Shown one piece after another: positions 22,374 to 31,376 of a DNA stretch of 49,302 nt. Below the pieces are notes generated by a model. That model was not told the DNA's origin. It worked only from the letters and a program-made list of their open reading frames with translations, and ran no database searches. Source of the stretch: a virus; IMG/VR virus record IMGVR_UViG_3300031566_000067, positions 1 through 49,302 of that record; one strand, given 5' to 3'. Positions within the stretch are counted from its first letter, which is position 1; every line of letters begins with the position of its first letter. The translations under genes were made by a program, and so were the position numbers.

Positions 22374-23025
22374 GGTATTGGCCCACGGTGGGGCACAGGC
22401 TACGGTTTTGCGACATCTTCCGATCTGGAAATCACTTCATGATCGGGTGATCCTCTGTTCCCCGGCTGATGACCCGCTCAATCTCCCGAATCACTGGAAT
22501 TTCGTGACCGGTCGATCCTCTCTCTATGCCACGGAGACCAACGCTAGAGCGCATGAGGCGATGCGACTGGCGAGCGAACTGCATCCTCATACATTGACCA
22601 TTTGCGAGTATGATGCTCTCTTGTGGAGATGGCCGGAAGCGTCCATTCCGATGATGGGTCCGGATGGTGTAATAGGGTCAGTATTCACCAGTGCGGACCC
22701 ATCATTCAGGGGGAAGTTCTACATCCACTCCCCGATAATCTTCGGGCCGAGGGCAATTCAAATGGTTCTCACGGCGATGGATCACCTCCCGCCCGATGCC
22801 GAACGCGGGTTCGGGGATCGATACTTCGGACTGGCAATCGAGATGGCAAAGATCCCGGTAACAGACGGGCACGCTCACGGACTCTCCTACTCTCAGAACC
22901 ACATCGAGCCCAAGCACATACCTGAAGCGATCCACGCCATCAAAAACGGCGCGTGCTTCACTCACGGAGTCAAGGACGCCCCTACTCTTGCGAAATTAGC
23001 ACAGGCAGCAAAAATTGTTGGTTGA
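22354..23025 (+). CDS. Glycosyltransferase-like protein
   Basis: A 223-residue protein. It starts with VLAHGGAQATVLRH and contains TICEYDALLWRWP (about residues 75-87), an acidic E-Y-D in the DxD position. The later SPIIFGPRAIQMV and ERGFGDRYFGLA segments are like acceptor and base loops of GT-A proteins in polysaccharide clusters. The start at 22354 follows an AGGAG; an ATG at 22372 is an alternative. It is the last gene of the island. Its stop lies inside the first dyad repeat region (23021-23053). Confidence 0.55.
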   Translation: MINRLCMVLAHGGAQATVLRHLPIWKSLHDRVILCSPADDPLNLPNHWNFVTGRSSLYATETNARAHEAMRLASELHPHTLTICEYDALLWRWPEASIPMMGPDGVIGSVFTSADPSFRGKFYIHSPIIFGPRAIQMVLTAMDHLPPDAERGFGDRYFGLAIEMAKIPVTDGHAHGLSYSQNHIEPKHIPEAIHAIKNGACFTHGVKDAPTLAKLAQAAKIVG

Positions 23026-23053
23026 CGGGTAGGCAGAATTTGCCGATTCCTAT
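23021..23053 (+). repeat. Direct repeat, left copy, with phage dyad copy b
   Basis: GTTGACGGGTAGGCAGAA followed by TTTGCCGATTCCTATT. It matches 23271-23298 (GTTGATAGGTAGGCAAAA, then GATTCCTATT), except for two substitutions before the shared AGGCA, one after it, and a six-base gap. Bases 23029-23044 are the dyad GTAGGCAGAATTTGCC. Together the two copies flank the small basic ORF. Confidence 0.65.
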
Positions 23054-23060
23054 TACTACT

Positions 23061-23282
23061 ATGCCACTAATAGAACGAGGACCAGCAAGAGGATTAACGG
23101 GCGGCGATCCTTTTAGCACCCGAAAAAAAGTGACCTCAATTGCCAAGGCAGCAATGAAAGGCCCATTGACAGACGTAACAGTTTCGGCGATAAAGAAGAT
23201 TAAGGAAAGCGATAGGGGCGTAATGAAGTCGATGTTGCCGAAGAAAGTGAAGGTTTCCGTGGCGAAAAGCGTTGATAGGTAG
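23061..23282 (+). CDS. Small highly basic protein between repeats
   Basis: A 73-residue protein, rich in Lys (KKVTSIAKAAMKG, SAIKKIKES, PKKVKVSVAK). No family was recognised. The ATG at 23061 has no ribosome site and a CTACTAT box runs directly into it, so the message may be leaderless. The stop codon lies inside the right-hand direct repeat. A basic protein next to the capsid gene could be a DNA- or capsid-binding protein; the flanking repeats instead suggest a small inserted cassette. Confidence 0.5.
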   Translation: MPLIERGPARGLTGGDPFSTRKKVTSIAKAAMKGPLTDVTVSAIKKIKESDRGVMKSMLPKKVKVSVAKSVDR

Positions 23283-23321
23283 GCAAAAGATTCCTATTGA
23301 CACCCGGCAAAAATTGCCTAC
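23271..23321 (+). promoter_or_regulatory. Direct repeat right copy and phage dyad copy c, capsid promoter candidate
   Basis: Bases 23271-23298 repeat the left copy. TTGACA (23297-23302) is a perfect -35 box, with ACCTAT at 17-base spacing (23320-23325). Between them, GGCAAAAATTGCCTAC (23306-23321) is the exact reverse complement of dyad copy a at 1827-1842; identity extends to 20 bases (23302-23321). This is the best promoter candidate for the capsid gene, with the dyad placed where an operator or activator would act. Confidence 0.6.
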
Positions 23322-23402
23322 CTATTAGTTCCGGCGTAAGGGTTATCCCGCCCATCGTGTTCGCCAACGAGAAGGGTAGTTGTGTAGATCGTCTCCCACA
23401 AC

Positions 23403-23439
23403 GGACGAAGCGTAGGAACGGATTTCCGTGCGCCCGTCC
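23403..23439 (+). promoter_or_regulatory. Structured leader hairpin of the capsid gene
   Basis: GGACG (23403-23407) pairs with CGTCC (23435-23439). Inside this, GCG pairs with CGC and GGAA with TTCC, making a nested stem in the ~170-base untranslated leader of the capsid gene. It may stabilise the message or control capsid translation. A second short pair (GTTGTG/CACAAC, about 23379-23402) precedes it. Confidence 0.45.
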
Positions 23440-23494
23440 AGTCCTGCGTTGAATCCCCCTTGGGCGTGCGAGCAGTTAATAATTCGCACACACA

Positions 23495-24718
23495 ATGTCA
23501 GATTTCACCGCATGTTCACAAGCTGAACTCAATACCGGCATCGCCGCTCAGAGTTCACGTGTGCGCCTCGAAGCGATTGAATGGGATGCTCTCAACAACC
23601 CTTACTCAAATCTCATCGACGGCGGCACTCAGGAAGCACATACCGGCGCGACCATTACCACAGTGGTTCCCGAGCGTGTTGTCCTCAATCAGTCGATGAC
23701 CGTTCCCGACACAGTTCTAAAGACCGCCCTTTGTGGACGGACCGGAACTGAAGCGGAATACGGAATGACCCAATACACGACCCAGCTTCGAGCAATCGAT
23801 GGCAAAGGTCCGTTGCTTTGCGTCCATCAGGCGTTCCACCTCGTAGAGCGTGGTCTGATCACGATGGAACAGGGTCTCCGCAATGCGATCACCGACCTGT
23901 CAATGGCAGATATTCGAGCACAGTTGCTCATTCTGTCAGGTTACAAGTTCGTTATGACCGCGACTGGTTCCCCGCTCGATAACATCACGGGTGGAGAGAA
24001 TCAGGTTCAGGTCGATTTCTCTGGAGCGAATCCTTCGTCCGAGATGACTCACCAAGCACTCATCAATCTTCGAAACATCATGTTCGAGGAAATGAATGTG
24101 ACTCCGTTCGGTTCGGGCGATGGTGCCTATGCCGTTTGGATCGGATCTCTCAGTATCATCGAGAAGATGCGAAATGAGTCCGGTCTGAAGACTGAAACTC
24201 TCGCGTTCGTTCAGGGTAGCGATTCCGCAGCCAAAGCTGCGATGCGTCGTTACACCTTCGCGCAGTATCCTTATCGGGGTATTCGCACGGCGATTGATCC
24301 GAAACCGCTTCGGTTCAACGAAATCGACATCGACGGGTTCCCGATCTTGATCGAGCCTTATGTCGAGGTCGCGACTGATCACGGTTCCGGCTGGAGAACG
24401 AATCCAGACTGGCGGACCGCCGCCAATGAAGTCGGGTTCTTGGTCTTCCAGAACACGTTTCGTCGGATTGTGCCTACCCGGTTTACCGGAGACGGTGCCG
24501 CTCAGTTCCCCGCTCAGTTCACAATGGGCGAGTTGAAATGGGTGAATCCTCAAACCTTGGAATGCAATGTCTGGCAGGATTACGGCCAGTTTGTTTTCCG
24601 GATCATCCGTGCGTATGAGGCGATCCAGCCTTACGCCGTTTGCCCGGTTCTCTACAAGCGTTGCAAGGAAGATTGGGGACAGACTGCCTGCACCGGTATT
24701 TCCGAGGCTGGCGACTAA
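23495..24718 (+). CDS. Major capsid protein
   Basis: A 407-residue protein, of usual size for an HK97-fold coat protein, and followed at once by a strong terminator as expected for a very highly expressed gene. An N-terminal arm is followed by a region beginning GPLLCVHQAFHLVERG (about residue 100), a long helix rich in Ala/Met, and beta-rich segments such as WIGSLSIIEKMRN and GFPILIEPYVEV. It should form the head shell. It has its own promoter candidate and long leader instead of coupling to the scaffold gene. Family assignment rests on context and layout. Confidence 0.75.
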   Translation: MSDFTACSQAELNTGIAAQSSRVRLEAIEWDALNNPYSNLIDGGTQEAHTGATITTVVPERVVLNQSMTVPDTVLKTALCGRTGTEAEYGMTQYTTQLRAIDGKGPLLCVHQAFHLVERGLITMEQGLRNAITDLSMADIRAQLLILSGYKFVMTATGSPLDNITGGENQVQVDFSGANPSSEMTHQALINLRNIMFEEMNVTPFGSGDGAYAVWIGSLSIIEKMRNESGLKTETLAFVQGSDSAAKAAMRRYTFAQYPYRGIRTAIDPKPLRFNEIDIDGFPILIEPYVEVATDHGSGWRTNPDWRTAANEVGFLVFQNTFRRIVPTRFTGDGAAQFPAQFTMGELKWVNPQTLECNVWQDYGQFVFRIIRAYEAIQPYAVCPVLYKRCKEDWGQTACTGISEAGD

Positions 24719-24738
24719 TCCTCATCTGGATTGAATTC

Positions 24739-24770
24739 GAGGGTGCCCTGTTAAACCGGGGCATCCTCTT
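24739..24770 (+). terminator. Terminator after the capsid gene
   Basis: GAGGGTGCCC (24739-24748) pairs with GGGCATCCTC (24758-24767), with one G-T pair, followed by a short T-run. It lies 21 bases after the stop, so capsid messages can end here while a fraction read through. Confidence 0.7.
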
Positions 24771-24784
24771 TCCAGTAACCAACT

Positions 24785-26011
24785 ATGCCTGCACTCTATC
24801 CGGCTTCAGGGGAAAGTGATTACCAACTCTGGCGGAAGATCCTCACCAATCCGGGTGGGTCGAACTCCTACAGTTCCGGAGAGCCAGAGCATTCCATCAA
24901 GAAGAAGATTCTTCGTAATCAACAGGGAACCTTCTACCCGAACGGCACAGACTCAGAAGAGATCACCGTTCGCAAGATTCTGCGCAATCAAGCCGCAGCA
25001 TTAATTTCGGAGTGTGGGAGAGCAGATCCCGAAACTCCATCCTCGTCGGACAGCATGAACAGGTCACTCGCAAGGATTCTGATCAACCAGAACGGTGCCA
25101 GTGCCTATCGGAACGCGATGCACGATAACGCAATTCTCAAGAACATTCTGCGCAATCAAGCTGAGGCCGTCGATGCCGCCGCAGGGGATCTACCAACTCT
25201 GACACAGATCCAAAAGGTGATCGGTCCGTGTGTGGGGGGAGTCGTTCCGTTGTCCACGAACTACATCGAACTGCCGATCATCACCGCTTACAAAAATAAT
25301 GTCGGTGGAGGGAATAGCTACAGTCTCCAGTATCGAGGGGTCATGCAGGTTTGGGAGGGGGGGGCAGTCGTTTTCCTCGCCGGAGAGACAGAATCAAATG
25401 ATCCATCTGCCAACGTTTTCGAGGTTTGGGTAGGGTCCAGTCCTACAGTCGGCGCATACGTCACGGTTGCCGCTACCGTTGGAGGTGGGGGATGGAACGC
25501 ATCAACCGAGAAGGTCATTCTTCCGGGCGCGGGAGAAAGCGTTTACCTGATTTCTGGAGATCGAGGCGGGACAGGGTATCTCACTCACGTTCCGGCCTTC
25601 GCCTATCCGGGTGGTTGGTCGTATCCGATCGACTTCATTCTCGGATACCAAGGCGGAACTCCATCCGCGCCGACCGAGCCTTATCAGGATTTCTCGATCA
25701 CTCGAATCGCCGACACGATTCATTACACTGGTGATTGGGTGAACACAGGAAGTTTCATTGGTCTCTTGTATTCATGGGATTCGTATGACACGGACGACTG
25801 GAGCGTTTTGGGATTCCTTATTCGGCATAATCAATCGCCCGCCATTCCGGCCTTCGATTACTCCGCCGCCACGTTTGCCGATGCAACTCTCGGACCGGCG
25901 TTTCAAGGAATGATCGCGATCTCAGGAAGCAATCAGATCATCAATCAGTTCACCCTCGGTCCGTTCCTTCGAGCCGCACCGACCGTTCAACAAGGAACGT
26001 ATCCAGAATAA
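24785..26011 (+). CDS. Virion protein with N-terminal KILxNQ repeats
   Basis: A 408-residue protein. Residues 1-130 hold five copies of a helix-turn unit centred on (R/K/A)xILxNQ: 17-22, 40-46, 63-69, 96-102 and 119-125, spaced about 23 residues apart. Repeats of 'L-x-K-I-L-x-N' type occur in many phage structural proteins and may form a stalk or attach to the particle. Residues about 145-408 form a beta-rich Gly/Thr/Ser domain (VFEVWVGSSPTVGAYVTVAA) as in tail fibres or head decoration proteins. No enzyme motif is visible. Confidence 0.65.
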   Translation: MPALYPASGESDYQLWRKILTNPGGSNSYSSGEPEHSIKKKILRNQQGTFYPNGTDSEEITVRKILRNQAAALISECGRADPETPSSSDSMNRSLARILINQNGASAYRNAMHDNAILKNILRNQAEAVDAAAGDLPTLTQIQKVIGPCVGGVVPLSTNYIELPIITAYKNNVGGGNSYSLQYRGVMQVWEGGAVVFLAGETESNDPSANVFEVWVGSSPTVGAYVTVAATVGGGGWNASTEKVILPGAGESVYLISGDRGGTGYLTHVPAFAYPGGWSYPIDFILGYQGGTPSAPTEPYQDFSITRIADTIHYTGDWVNTGSFIGLLYSWDSYDTDDWSVLGFLIRHNQSPAIPAFDYSAATFADATLGPAFQGMIAISGSNQIINQFTLGPFLRAAPTVQQGTYPE

Positions 26012-26014
26012 CCG

Positions 26015-26230
26015 ATGGCATTAGCAGATATTCTATACCCGAAATCCACCGATAACCTCGTTCGGATCTTCTACAAAATCTGTGTCAACCAAGGCGGACC
26101 AGAGGTTCCGGTTGTCAGCGAAGGCGCAGTATCAATTGCTCGTAAAATTCTCATCAATCAAATCACTGGCATCGGTTCAGGTGGGGGCAGTGGCACAGGC
26201 AACACCTACTTCCCGTCCGGCTGGAATTAA
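26015..26230 (+). CDS. Small protein with two KILxNQ repeats
   Basis: A 71-residue protein with YKICVNQ (20-26) and RKILINQ (43-49) and a Gly/Ser-rich end. The 23-residue spacing equals that of the preceding gene, so it is either a duplicated repeat module or a separated C-terminal part. It starts four bases after the previous stop. Confidence 0.6.
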   Translation: MALADILYPKSTDNLVRIFYKICVNQGGPEVPVVSEGAVSIARKILINQITGIGSGGGSGTGNTYFPSGWN

Positions 26231-26254
26231 TACCCAACTCAACCATATCACGAA

Positions 26255-28630
26255 ATGGCTATCGCAGACGATTTCTCAATCGCAGTAAACGGCGACATCC
26301 GATACGTCGGAACGACCACCAATTATACCGTCATTGAATTCCATAGATATTTGGGAGTTCTGATGGATGACGCAGAGGCGGTCGGGAATGATCTTCTCGA
26401 CATCACCGACGCGACGGCATCCGAGCGAGCGACCGATAACTTGATCACGCTCAACGATCCCTACAACATCGACGACATCGCCGCACAGCATCTTTTCGAT
26501 GGCTCGATTGTCCAAGGTCTATCGGGCGCGGAGATTTACGATGGGATTGTCTGTTTCGCCACAGCCGGAACGCCACTTCAGATCCACCAGAACGGCAAGC
26601 CTCTCTCCCCGAACTTCTGGGATACCGGGCTTAATGCTGATGCTGGAAACGGAATCAGTCATCGGTTCATGATCAAAACGAGAACCGCTGGAGTTGACAT
26701 CAATCTTCGGAAGATCCGTGGGACGACCCGAGAACTTGGGTTCACTTATTCGTCCTTCACGATCAACTCGACTTCGAGAGGCAACAACGTCTTGGCGCTC
26801 ACCTATGCCACTGACTTGAACAACGCGACGGCCATCGCGACGATTGCCGGTTGGACAGCGATCACGAACACCGAGGGGTATCGCTTACTCGACGTGACCA
26901 ATGATACGGTCGATGAGCCTTACTATTCGGAATGGAACCGGGATGCGTTCACGATCAATCAGCTTTACGAGCGCTCGAAGTGGCTCGCGCGTGAATCCAC
27001 GGCGGAGCAAACCGGAGCCGATACCGGGATCGATTTCCAGTTGGCGAATGCCACCGTCACCGGCCAATCACAGTCGTTCGCCAACGGCGCAAACAATCAG
27101 TTCATCACTCGCATTCGGATGCGAATGAAGAAGACCGGTTCACCGACCGGAAACATCACGCCGACGATCAAGGCTACCTCTGGCGCGTTCGGGTCGGCTT
27201 CGATTCCGACCGGAGCGGCACTGGCAACCGGAGAGTTATTCGACATCGCCACTCTGACGACTGCCTACAAGACCTATGAGATTGAGTTCGCTACCCCGTT
27301 TGAGGCCGTCGCTTCGACCAACTACAATCTGACGCTGGAAGCCGCAGTAATCGATGGCTCAAACTTCGTCAGTGTCGAAGGTCAGACAACGGGCACATCA
27401 GCCGGTAATCGATCACAGGAAGTTACAGCGACTTGGACTCCGACAGCAGGCGACGATCTCAATCACATCGTCTTTGCTTCCCCGGTTCTCTACGAGATCC
27501 CCGGAGAGCGTTTCGTTGGGCCGACTCACCAATTGCTTGTGAACACCCCGACTGGTTCATTTCAGCCAGTTGAGCCGGTTTCATGGCCAACCGGAACCGG
27601 TCAGATGCTTGCGATCAATTCGCCGACCGCCGCAACAAAGATGTGGATTCAGCTTCTCACCGGAGCGGCTCCGACAGGAACGGATCTAATCACCGCTCCC
27701 GGTTCGGGAGCCACGGTCAATCTGAATACGACCGTCACACCGAGAACGATCTCCGAGGTCTTCCTTGGAGTCTCAACCGGAACCGCTCTCATCGGCGCTT
27801 ACGGTGTGGGAGTGGAGACGGCGGATCTGACGGTGGCCGACAAGCTGACGGATCTCGACAATGTTCTCAATCCACCCCCGAACAACGTCGTGTTCACGGT
27901 CGGCGGTTTGGTGTCGGCAGAGGATCGGGTTCTTGTTGGTCCCCTTGGATACGAGTTCGCCTTCGACGGTGAATTGACCGGACCCTTCACACTTGGGGAA
28001 ACACTCACCTTCACCTCACCAGCCGGAACAGCTTACCTCTCGGAACTCCGAGACAATGCCGACGATACCGGTCGGATGAAAATCCGGGTTCTTTCCGGAG
28101 TTCAGCCAACCGACAATTCCACGATCGCAGGTGGAGGTTCAGGCGCGACAGGAGCAGTCGCTGGAGCAGTTGTTCCGAGTGAAGATCCTCGTCAGTTGAA
28201 GTTGGCGACCACTCTGGTTTCCGGAACTGAGACGGCAGTTGTCTCGGTAGACGTGATCCCCACGGATACCCCGTCAACGGGTTTCATCCGGATCAAGCTG
28301 AATACCGGAGTAGATCGGCTCATCGCTTATCTGTCCTACACGGGGTCAACATTCACCATTGCCTCAACGGACTTCTCTGGAGTCCTGACAGCAACGGGTG
28401 GAGCCGGGGAGACCGGCAACAGCATGTTCATCTCCTACATCGACAAACTCGCAGTATCCGCCACGGAAACCTTCACGTCGGTTTACTCTGGGGCAGATCG
28501 CAGCTTGTTCGTCCGGGTGCGTGATGGTGGAGATGCCGGAGATTTGATCCCGATCAAAACCTTTGAATCAACCGGAACGCTCGGAAGTGCTGGCGGATCG
28601 TCAACAGCGATTCGCACCAGTGATGCTTAA
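26255..28630 (+). CDS. Large virion structural protein
   Basis: A 791-residue protein beginning MAIADDFSIAVNGDIRYVG. This N-terminal layout, with LDIT, IYDG and the later LYERSKWLAR, is one I associate with structural proteins of marine and freshwater tailed phages. Residues about 5-99 are duplicated as the stand-alone protein at 3462-3986. The remainder is Thr/Gly/Ala-rich beta structure. It is probably a tail or particle-surface protein. It overlaps the next gene by one base (TAATG). Confidence 0.7.
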   Translation: MAIADDFSIAVNGDIRYVGTTTNYTVIEFHRYLGVLMDDAEAVGNDLLDITDATASERATDNLITLNDPYNIDDIAAQHLFDGSIVQGLSGAEIYDGIVCFATAGTPLQIHQNGKPLSPNFWDTGLNADAGNGISHRFMIKTRTAGVDINLRKIRGTTRELGFTYSSFTINSTSRGNNVLALTYATDLNNATAIATIAGWTAITNTEGYRLLDVTNDTVDEPYYSEWNRDAFTINQLYERSKWLARESTAEQTGADTGIDFQLANATVTGQSQSFANGANNQFITRIRMRMKKTGSPTGNITPTIKATSGAFGSASIPTGAALATGELFDIATLTTAYKTYEIEFATPFEAVASTNYNLTLEAAVIDGSNFVSVEGQTTGTSAGNRSQEVTATWTPTAGDDLNHIVFASPVLYEIPGERFVGPTHQLLVNTPTGSFQPVEPVSWPTGTGQMLAINSPTAATKMWIQLLTGAAPTGTDLITAPGSGATVNLNTTVTPRTISEVFLGVSTGTALIGAYGVGVETADLTVADKLTDLDNVLNPPPNNVVFTVGGLVSAEDRVLVGPLGYEFAFDGELTGPFTLGETLTFTSPAGTAYLSELRDNADDTGRMKIRVLSGVQPTDNSTIAGGGSGATGAVAGAVVPSEDPRQLKLATTLVSGTETAVVSVDVIPTDTPSTGFIRIKLNTGVDRLIAYLSYTGSTFTIASTDFSGVLTATGGAGETGNSMFISYIDKLAVSATETFTSVYSGADRSLFVRVRDGGDAGDLIPIKTFESTGTLGSAGGSSTAIRTSDA

Positions 28631-30531
28631 TGTCCACTGTAGCTGTAGCATGGTTCGGTGTAGGATCGAACGTCGGAAAAGTTCTTCTCGACAATCAAGA
28701 CACCGCTTGGACGGGATCATTCAATGTCGATGTCGTCAATTTCGTTGAGGGAGTAGCTTCCCTCGGCGAAAAGGTATCGGCGACGACCGTCCAAAATCAG
28801 ACGGTCAACACGACTGATGTTGTCGGAGAGCCGTTCGATTTCTCGTCGGGCGGCGGCAATGACGGTGATCACCTATTTGGTTGGCTTCTGATCTTTGCCG
28901 CTTGGGATACTCTCGCGGCAGGCGGGTTCGGGCTCGCAATGGTTGACGATCTCGCGACGGACTCAAGCGGGACTTGGTATGTCGGACCGCAGGCCGGATA
29001 CCTTGGCGGTTGGGCATCCTACGCTATCAATCCATCGGCTGACTTTGATATTGTTGTGGCTGGCTCAGGCTCTTGGACAACGACTGGAAACCCGGCGCAA
29101 CTGACAGGGGTCGATGGATTCGGTGCGCGGTGGGTTGTCACCGTTTCAATCACCGGCAACACGGACAATGCTTTCTGTGATTCGTTTGCGGTAGGTCAAG
29201 GATACCGCCTGACATTAGGGGATGCGGGATCAACTGAAGGCACGTTTGCCGACTTCATCACCTTTGAGGAGATTGCTTCAACCGGACGATTCGGAGGCTT
29301 GCGAGCGATCTCCGGGATTCTGTTCGCCAAGAGCAAACTTCACATTGGGGTGGCATCCGGAACGACGAACACTGAGTTCATCGACTCGAATTTCACGGTC
29401 GTTTGGGAACAGCAGACGCTTTCAGACGGTGCAAGTTCCGCCGTAGCTTCTGGTTTCTACGCTCTGAAGTTCGAGCAAGACACCGGGACAACCGATGTCA
29501 CTTTGGATTCTGGTTCCCTCTCCGCCGTCGATCCGCATTACGTGGATCTCGACTTCTCAGGAGTCAACTCGGTCACGATCACATCACTCAACGTTACCCG
29601 CGCCCTCGCAATCCTCCTTGATTCAGCAGTTAATTGGGTAGGCGGAGGGGTCACGGGGTCAGGCTTGATCACACTGGCCGGAGCAATTTTCTCGTCGATC
29701 ACCGTATCGGATTCCACAGTCGCCGCCGATGCCAGCGCAATGCTCTGGAATTTCAATGCTGATCCAGACGGAGAGTTGAATAGCTTGACGATCGTGAAGG
29801 GAATCGCCGCTCACCATGCGATCGAGTTGGGGGCAAGCACTCCGATCGAGATCACCCTTCGGGGGTGGGAAGTATCCGGGTTCAATGTGGCGGATGAACA
29901 GAATGATTCGGTAATCCACAACACAAGCGGCAAGACGATTACCGTCAATGTGATCGGAGCAACCGGGACAATCAGCAAAAAGGACACCGGGGTCGGATCT
30001 CTCACAATCATCGTCGCCGATCCCGTATCTGTGTTTGTTCACGCTCAGACAGTTGCCGGAATCGATGTGGAGAATGTCCGAGTCTTCCTTCAAGCGCTCG
30101 ACGGAACCGGACCCTTCCCATTCGAAGACACGGTAACGATCGCCAACTCTGGAACCCTTGCGACCGTCACCCATACCACTCACGGGATGGCAAACAACGA
30201 CAAGGTTGTGATCAGGGGAGCGTCACTGACCGCGAACAATGGGGTGTTTACAATCACCGTCAACACAGCCAGCGAATACGAATACACGATGGGTTCGACT
30301 CCGGGTTCGAGCCCGACTGGAACGATCCTCTCGACGTTCGTAGCACTCGAAGGACTGACGAACGTGAACGGAGATGTCAGCACAAGCCGGGTTTACCCAT
30401 CGACCCAGCCCATCACCGGGCACGCTCGCAAATCCACCACTGCTCCATTCTACAAGACTGCTCCCCTTGGAGGGGACATCAGTAACACACTTGGCTTTTT
30501 GGCAACCGCGATCATGATCCTCGACCAATGA
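28630..30531 (+). CDS. Virion structural protein, beta-rich
   Basis: A 633-residue protein. The middle is made of short Val/Thr/Ser strands (TSLNVTRALAIL, ITVSDSTVAAD) as in beta-solenoids. Residues about 515-575 form a small repeat domain (ATVTHTTHGMANNDKVVIRG, then YEYTMGS). The C-terminus ends with PITGHARKSTTAPFYKTAPL, a sequence I recall from structural proteins of environmental phages. Probably tail- or fibre-associated. It is ATGA-coupled to the next gene. Confidence 0.65.
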   Translation: MSTVAVAWFGVGSNVGKVLLDNQDTAWTGSFNVDVVNFVEGVASLGEKVSATTVQNQTVNTTDVVGEPFDFSSGGGNDGDHLFGWLLIFAAWDTLAAGGFGLAMVDDLATDSSGTWYVGPQAGYLGGWASYAINPSADFDIVVAGSGSWTTTGNPAQLTGVDGFGARWVVTVSITGNTDNAFCDSFAVGQGYRLTLGDAGSTEGTFADFITFEEIASTGRFGGLRAISGILFAKSKLHIGVASGTTNTEFIDSNFTVVWEQQTLSDGASSAVASGFYALKFEQDTGTTDVTLDSGSLSAVDPHYVDLDFSGVNSVTITSLNVTRALAILLDSAVNWVGGGVTGSGLITLAGAIFSSITVSDSTVAADASAMLWNFNADPDGELNSLTIVKGIAAHHAIELGASTPIEITLRGWEVSGFNVADEQNDSVIHNTSGKTITVNVIGATGTISKKDTGVGSLTIIVADPVSVFVHAQTVAGIDVENVRVFLQALDGTGPFPFEDTVTIANSGTLATVTHTTHGMANNDKVVIRGASLTANNGVFTITVNTASEYEYTMGSTPGSSPTGTILSTFVALEGLTNVNGDVSTSRVYPSTQPITGHARKSTTAPFYKTAPLGGDISNTLGFLATAIMILDQ

Positions 30532-30779
30532 GCGACCGACAAACTAACAGAAAGTTGGGGGAAGACCGTCTCAGCAGGCGAAACGCCGAGACTGCAACCG
30601 CAGCTATCAATCGATTCGAGAAATTACTTCACGAAGGACTTTCGGTAATCTCCGCACAACAGAACACGCTGAGGATGCTGTTGGATCGGGTCAGCCAACT
30701 GGAAAACGCCTTGAATATCGAGAAGATGAAACTGACCGGTCTTGGCCCTACCGTGAAGCCGCCAACACCGCCGCGATGA
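30528..30779 (+). CDS. Small coiled-coil protein
   Basis: An 83-residue protein with a long heptad-patterned helix (residues about 20-68, INRFEKLLHEGLSVISAQQN and LLDRVSQLENAL) and a proline-rich tail. It is probably a structural spacer or chaperone for the neighbouring virion proteins. Confidence 0.6.
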   Translation: MSDRQTNRKLGEDRLSRRNAETATAAINRFEKLLHEGLSVISAQQNTLRMLLDRVSQLENALNIEKMKLTGLGPTVKPPTPPR

Positions 30780-30780
30780 A

Positions 30781-31365
30781 ATGGCTATTACAATCGATCC
30801 AGCAACGTTTGTTATCTCGATTCCGCAATCGTTCCTGACGCTTGTAAGTGGAATTCTGTGGGATCTGGACGTAAACGCATTCCGGCTCGCGCTTAAAGAG
30901 ATCACAGCAAGCGAGTTCGGGATACCACTTCTCGATACCCACAAGCATAATACGGAGGTTGTTCTCTCTGGAGTGACCTATGCCCGGTCGGTCGAGATCA
31001 TCAACGGATATACCGTCACCTTTCAGAATACGGGATCGCCCTACACCGTCCAAGCATCCGGAGCGAATCACAACATCGCCGACGTGACCAACTACACCAG
31101 CAATGTTTCCATTATCATCGGCAATTCAGCCGGACTGATCACAGTCGCCGGGGGCGGAGCAAGCACGACCGAAATCCTTGATATGATCGTTGAGGCGGGG
31201 ATTGACTTTCAAGCCGTCCTTCAGGTTCTCCTTGCTGTCGCAGCCGGTAAAACGTCTATTGCAGCAACCACTGTTACCTTCCGGGATCAGGCGGACACCA
31301 AGGATCGAGTCACCGCAACAATGCTCGGAAGCGAACGAACAGCAATCGTGCTCGATCCAGATTAA
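30781..31365 (+). CDS. Virion structural protein
   Basis: A 194-residue protein beginning MAITIDPATFVISIPQSFLT. Later landmarks are LDTHKHNTEV, EIINGYTVTF, a Gly-Asn-Ser-Ala-Gly-Leu turn (GNSAGLITV), and the end RDQADTKDRVTATMLGSERT. I recall this arrangement from conserved structural proteins of environmental tailed phages, where it accompanies proteins like those at 26255 and 28630. The exact position in the particle is not known to me. Confidence 0.68.
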   Translation: MAITIDPATFVISIPQSFLTLVSGILWDLDVNAFRLALKEITASEFGIPLLDTHKHNTEVVLSGVTYARSVEIINGYTVTFQNTGSPYTVQASGANHNIADVTNYTSNVSIIIGNSAGLITVAGGGASTTEILDMIVEAGIDFQAVLQVLLAVAAGKTSIAATTVTFRDQADTKDRVTATMLGSERTAIVLDPD

Positions 31366-31376
31366 CCCAAAGACCT

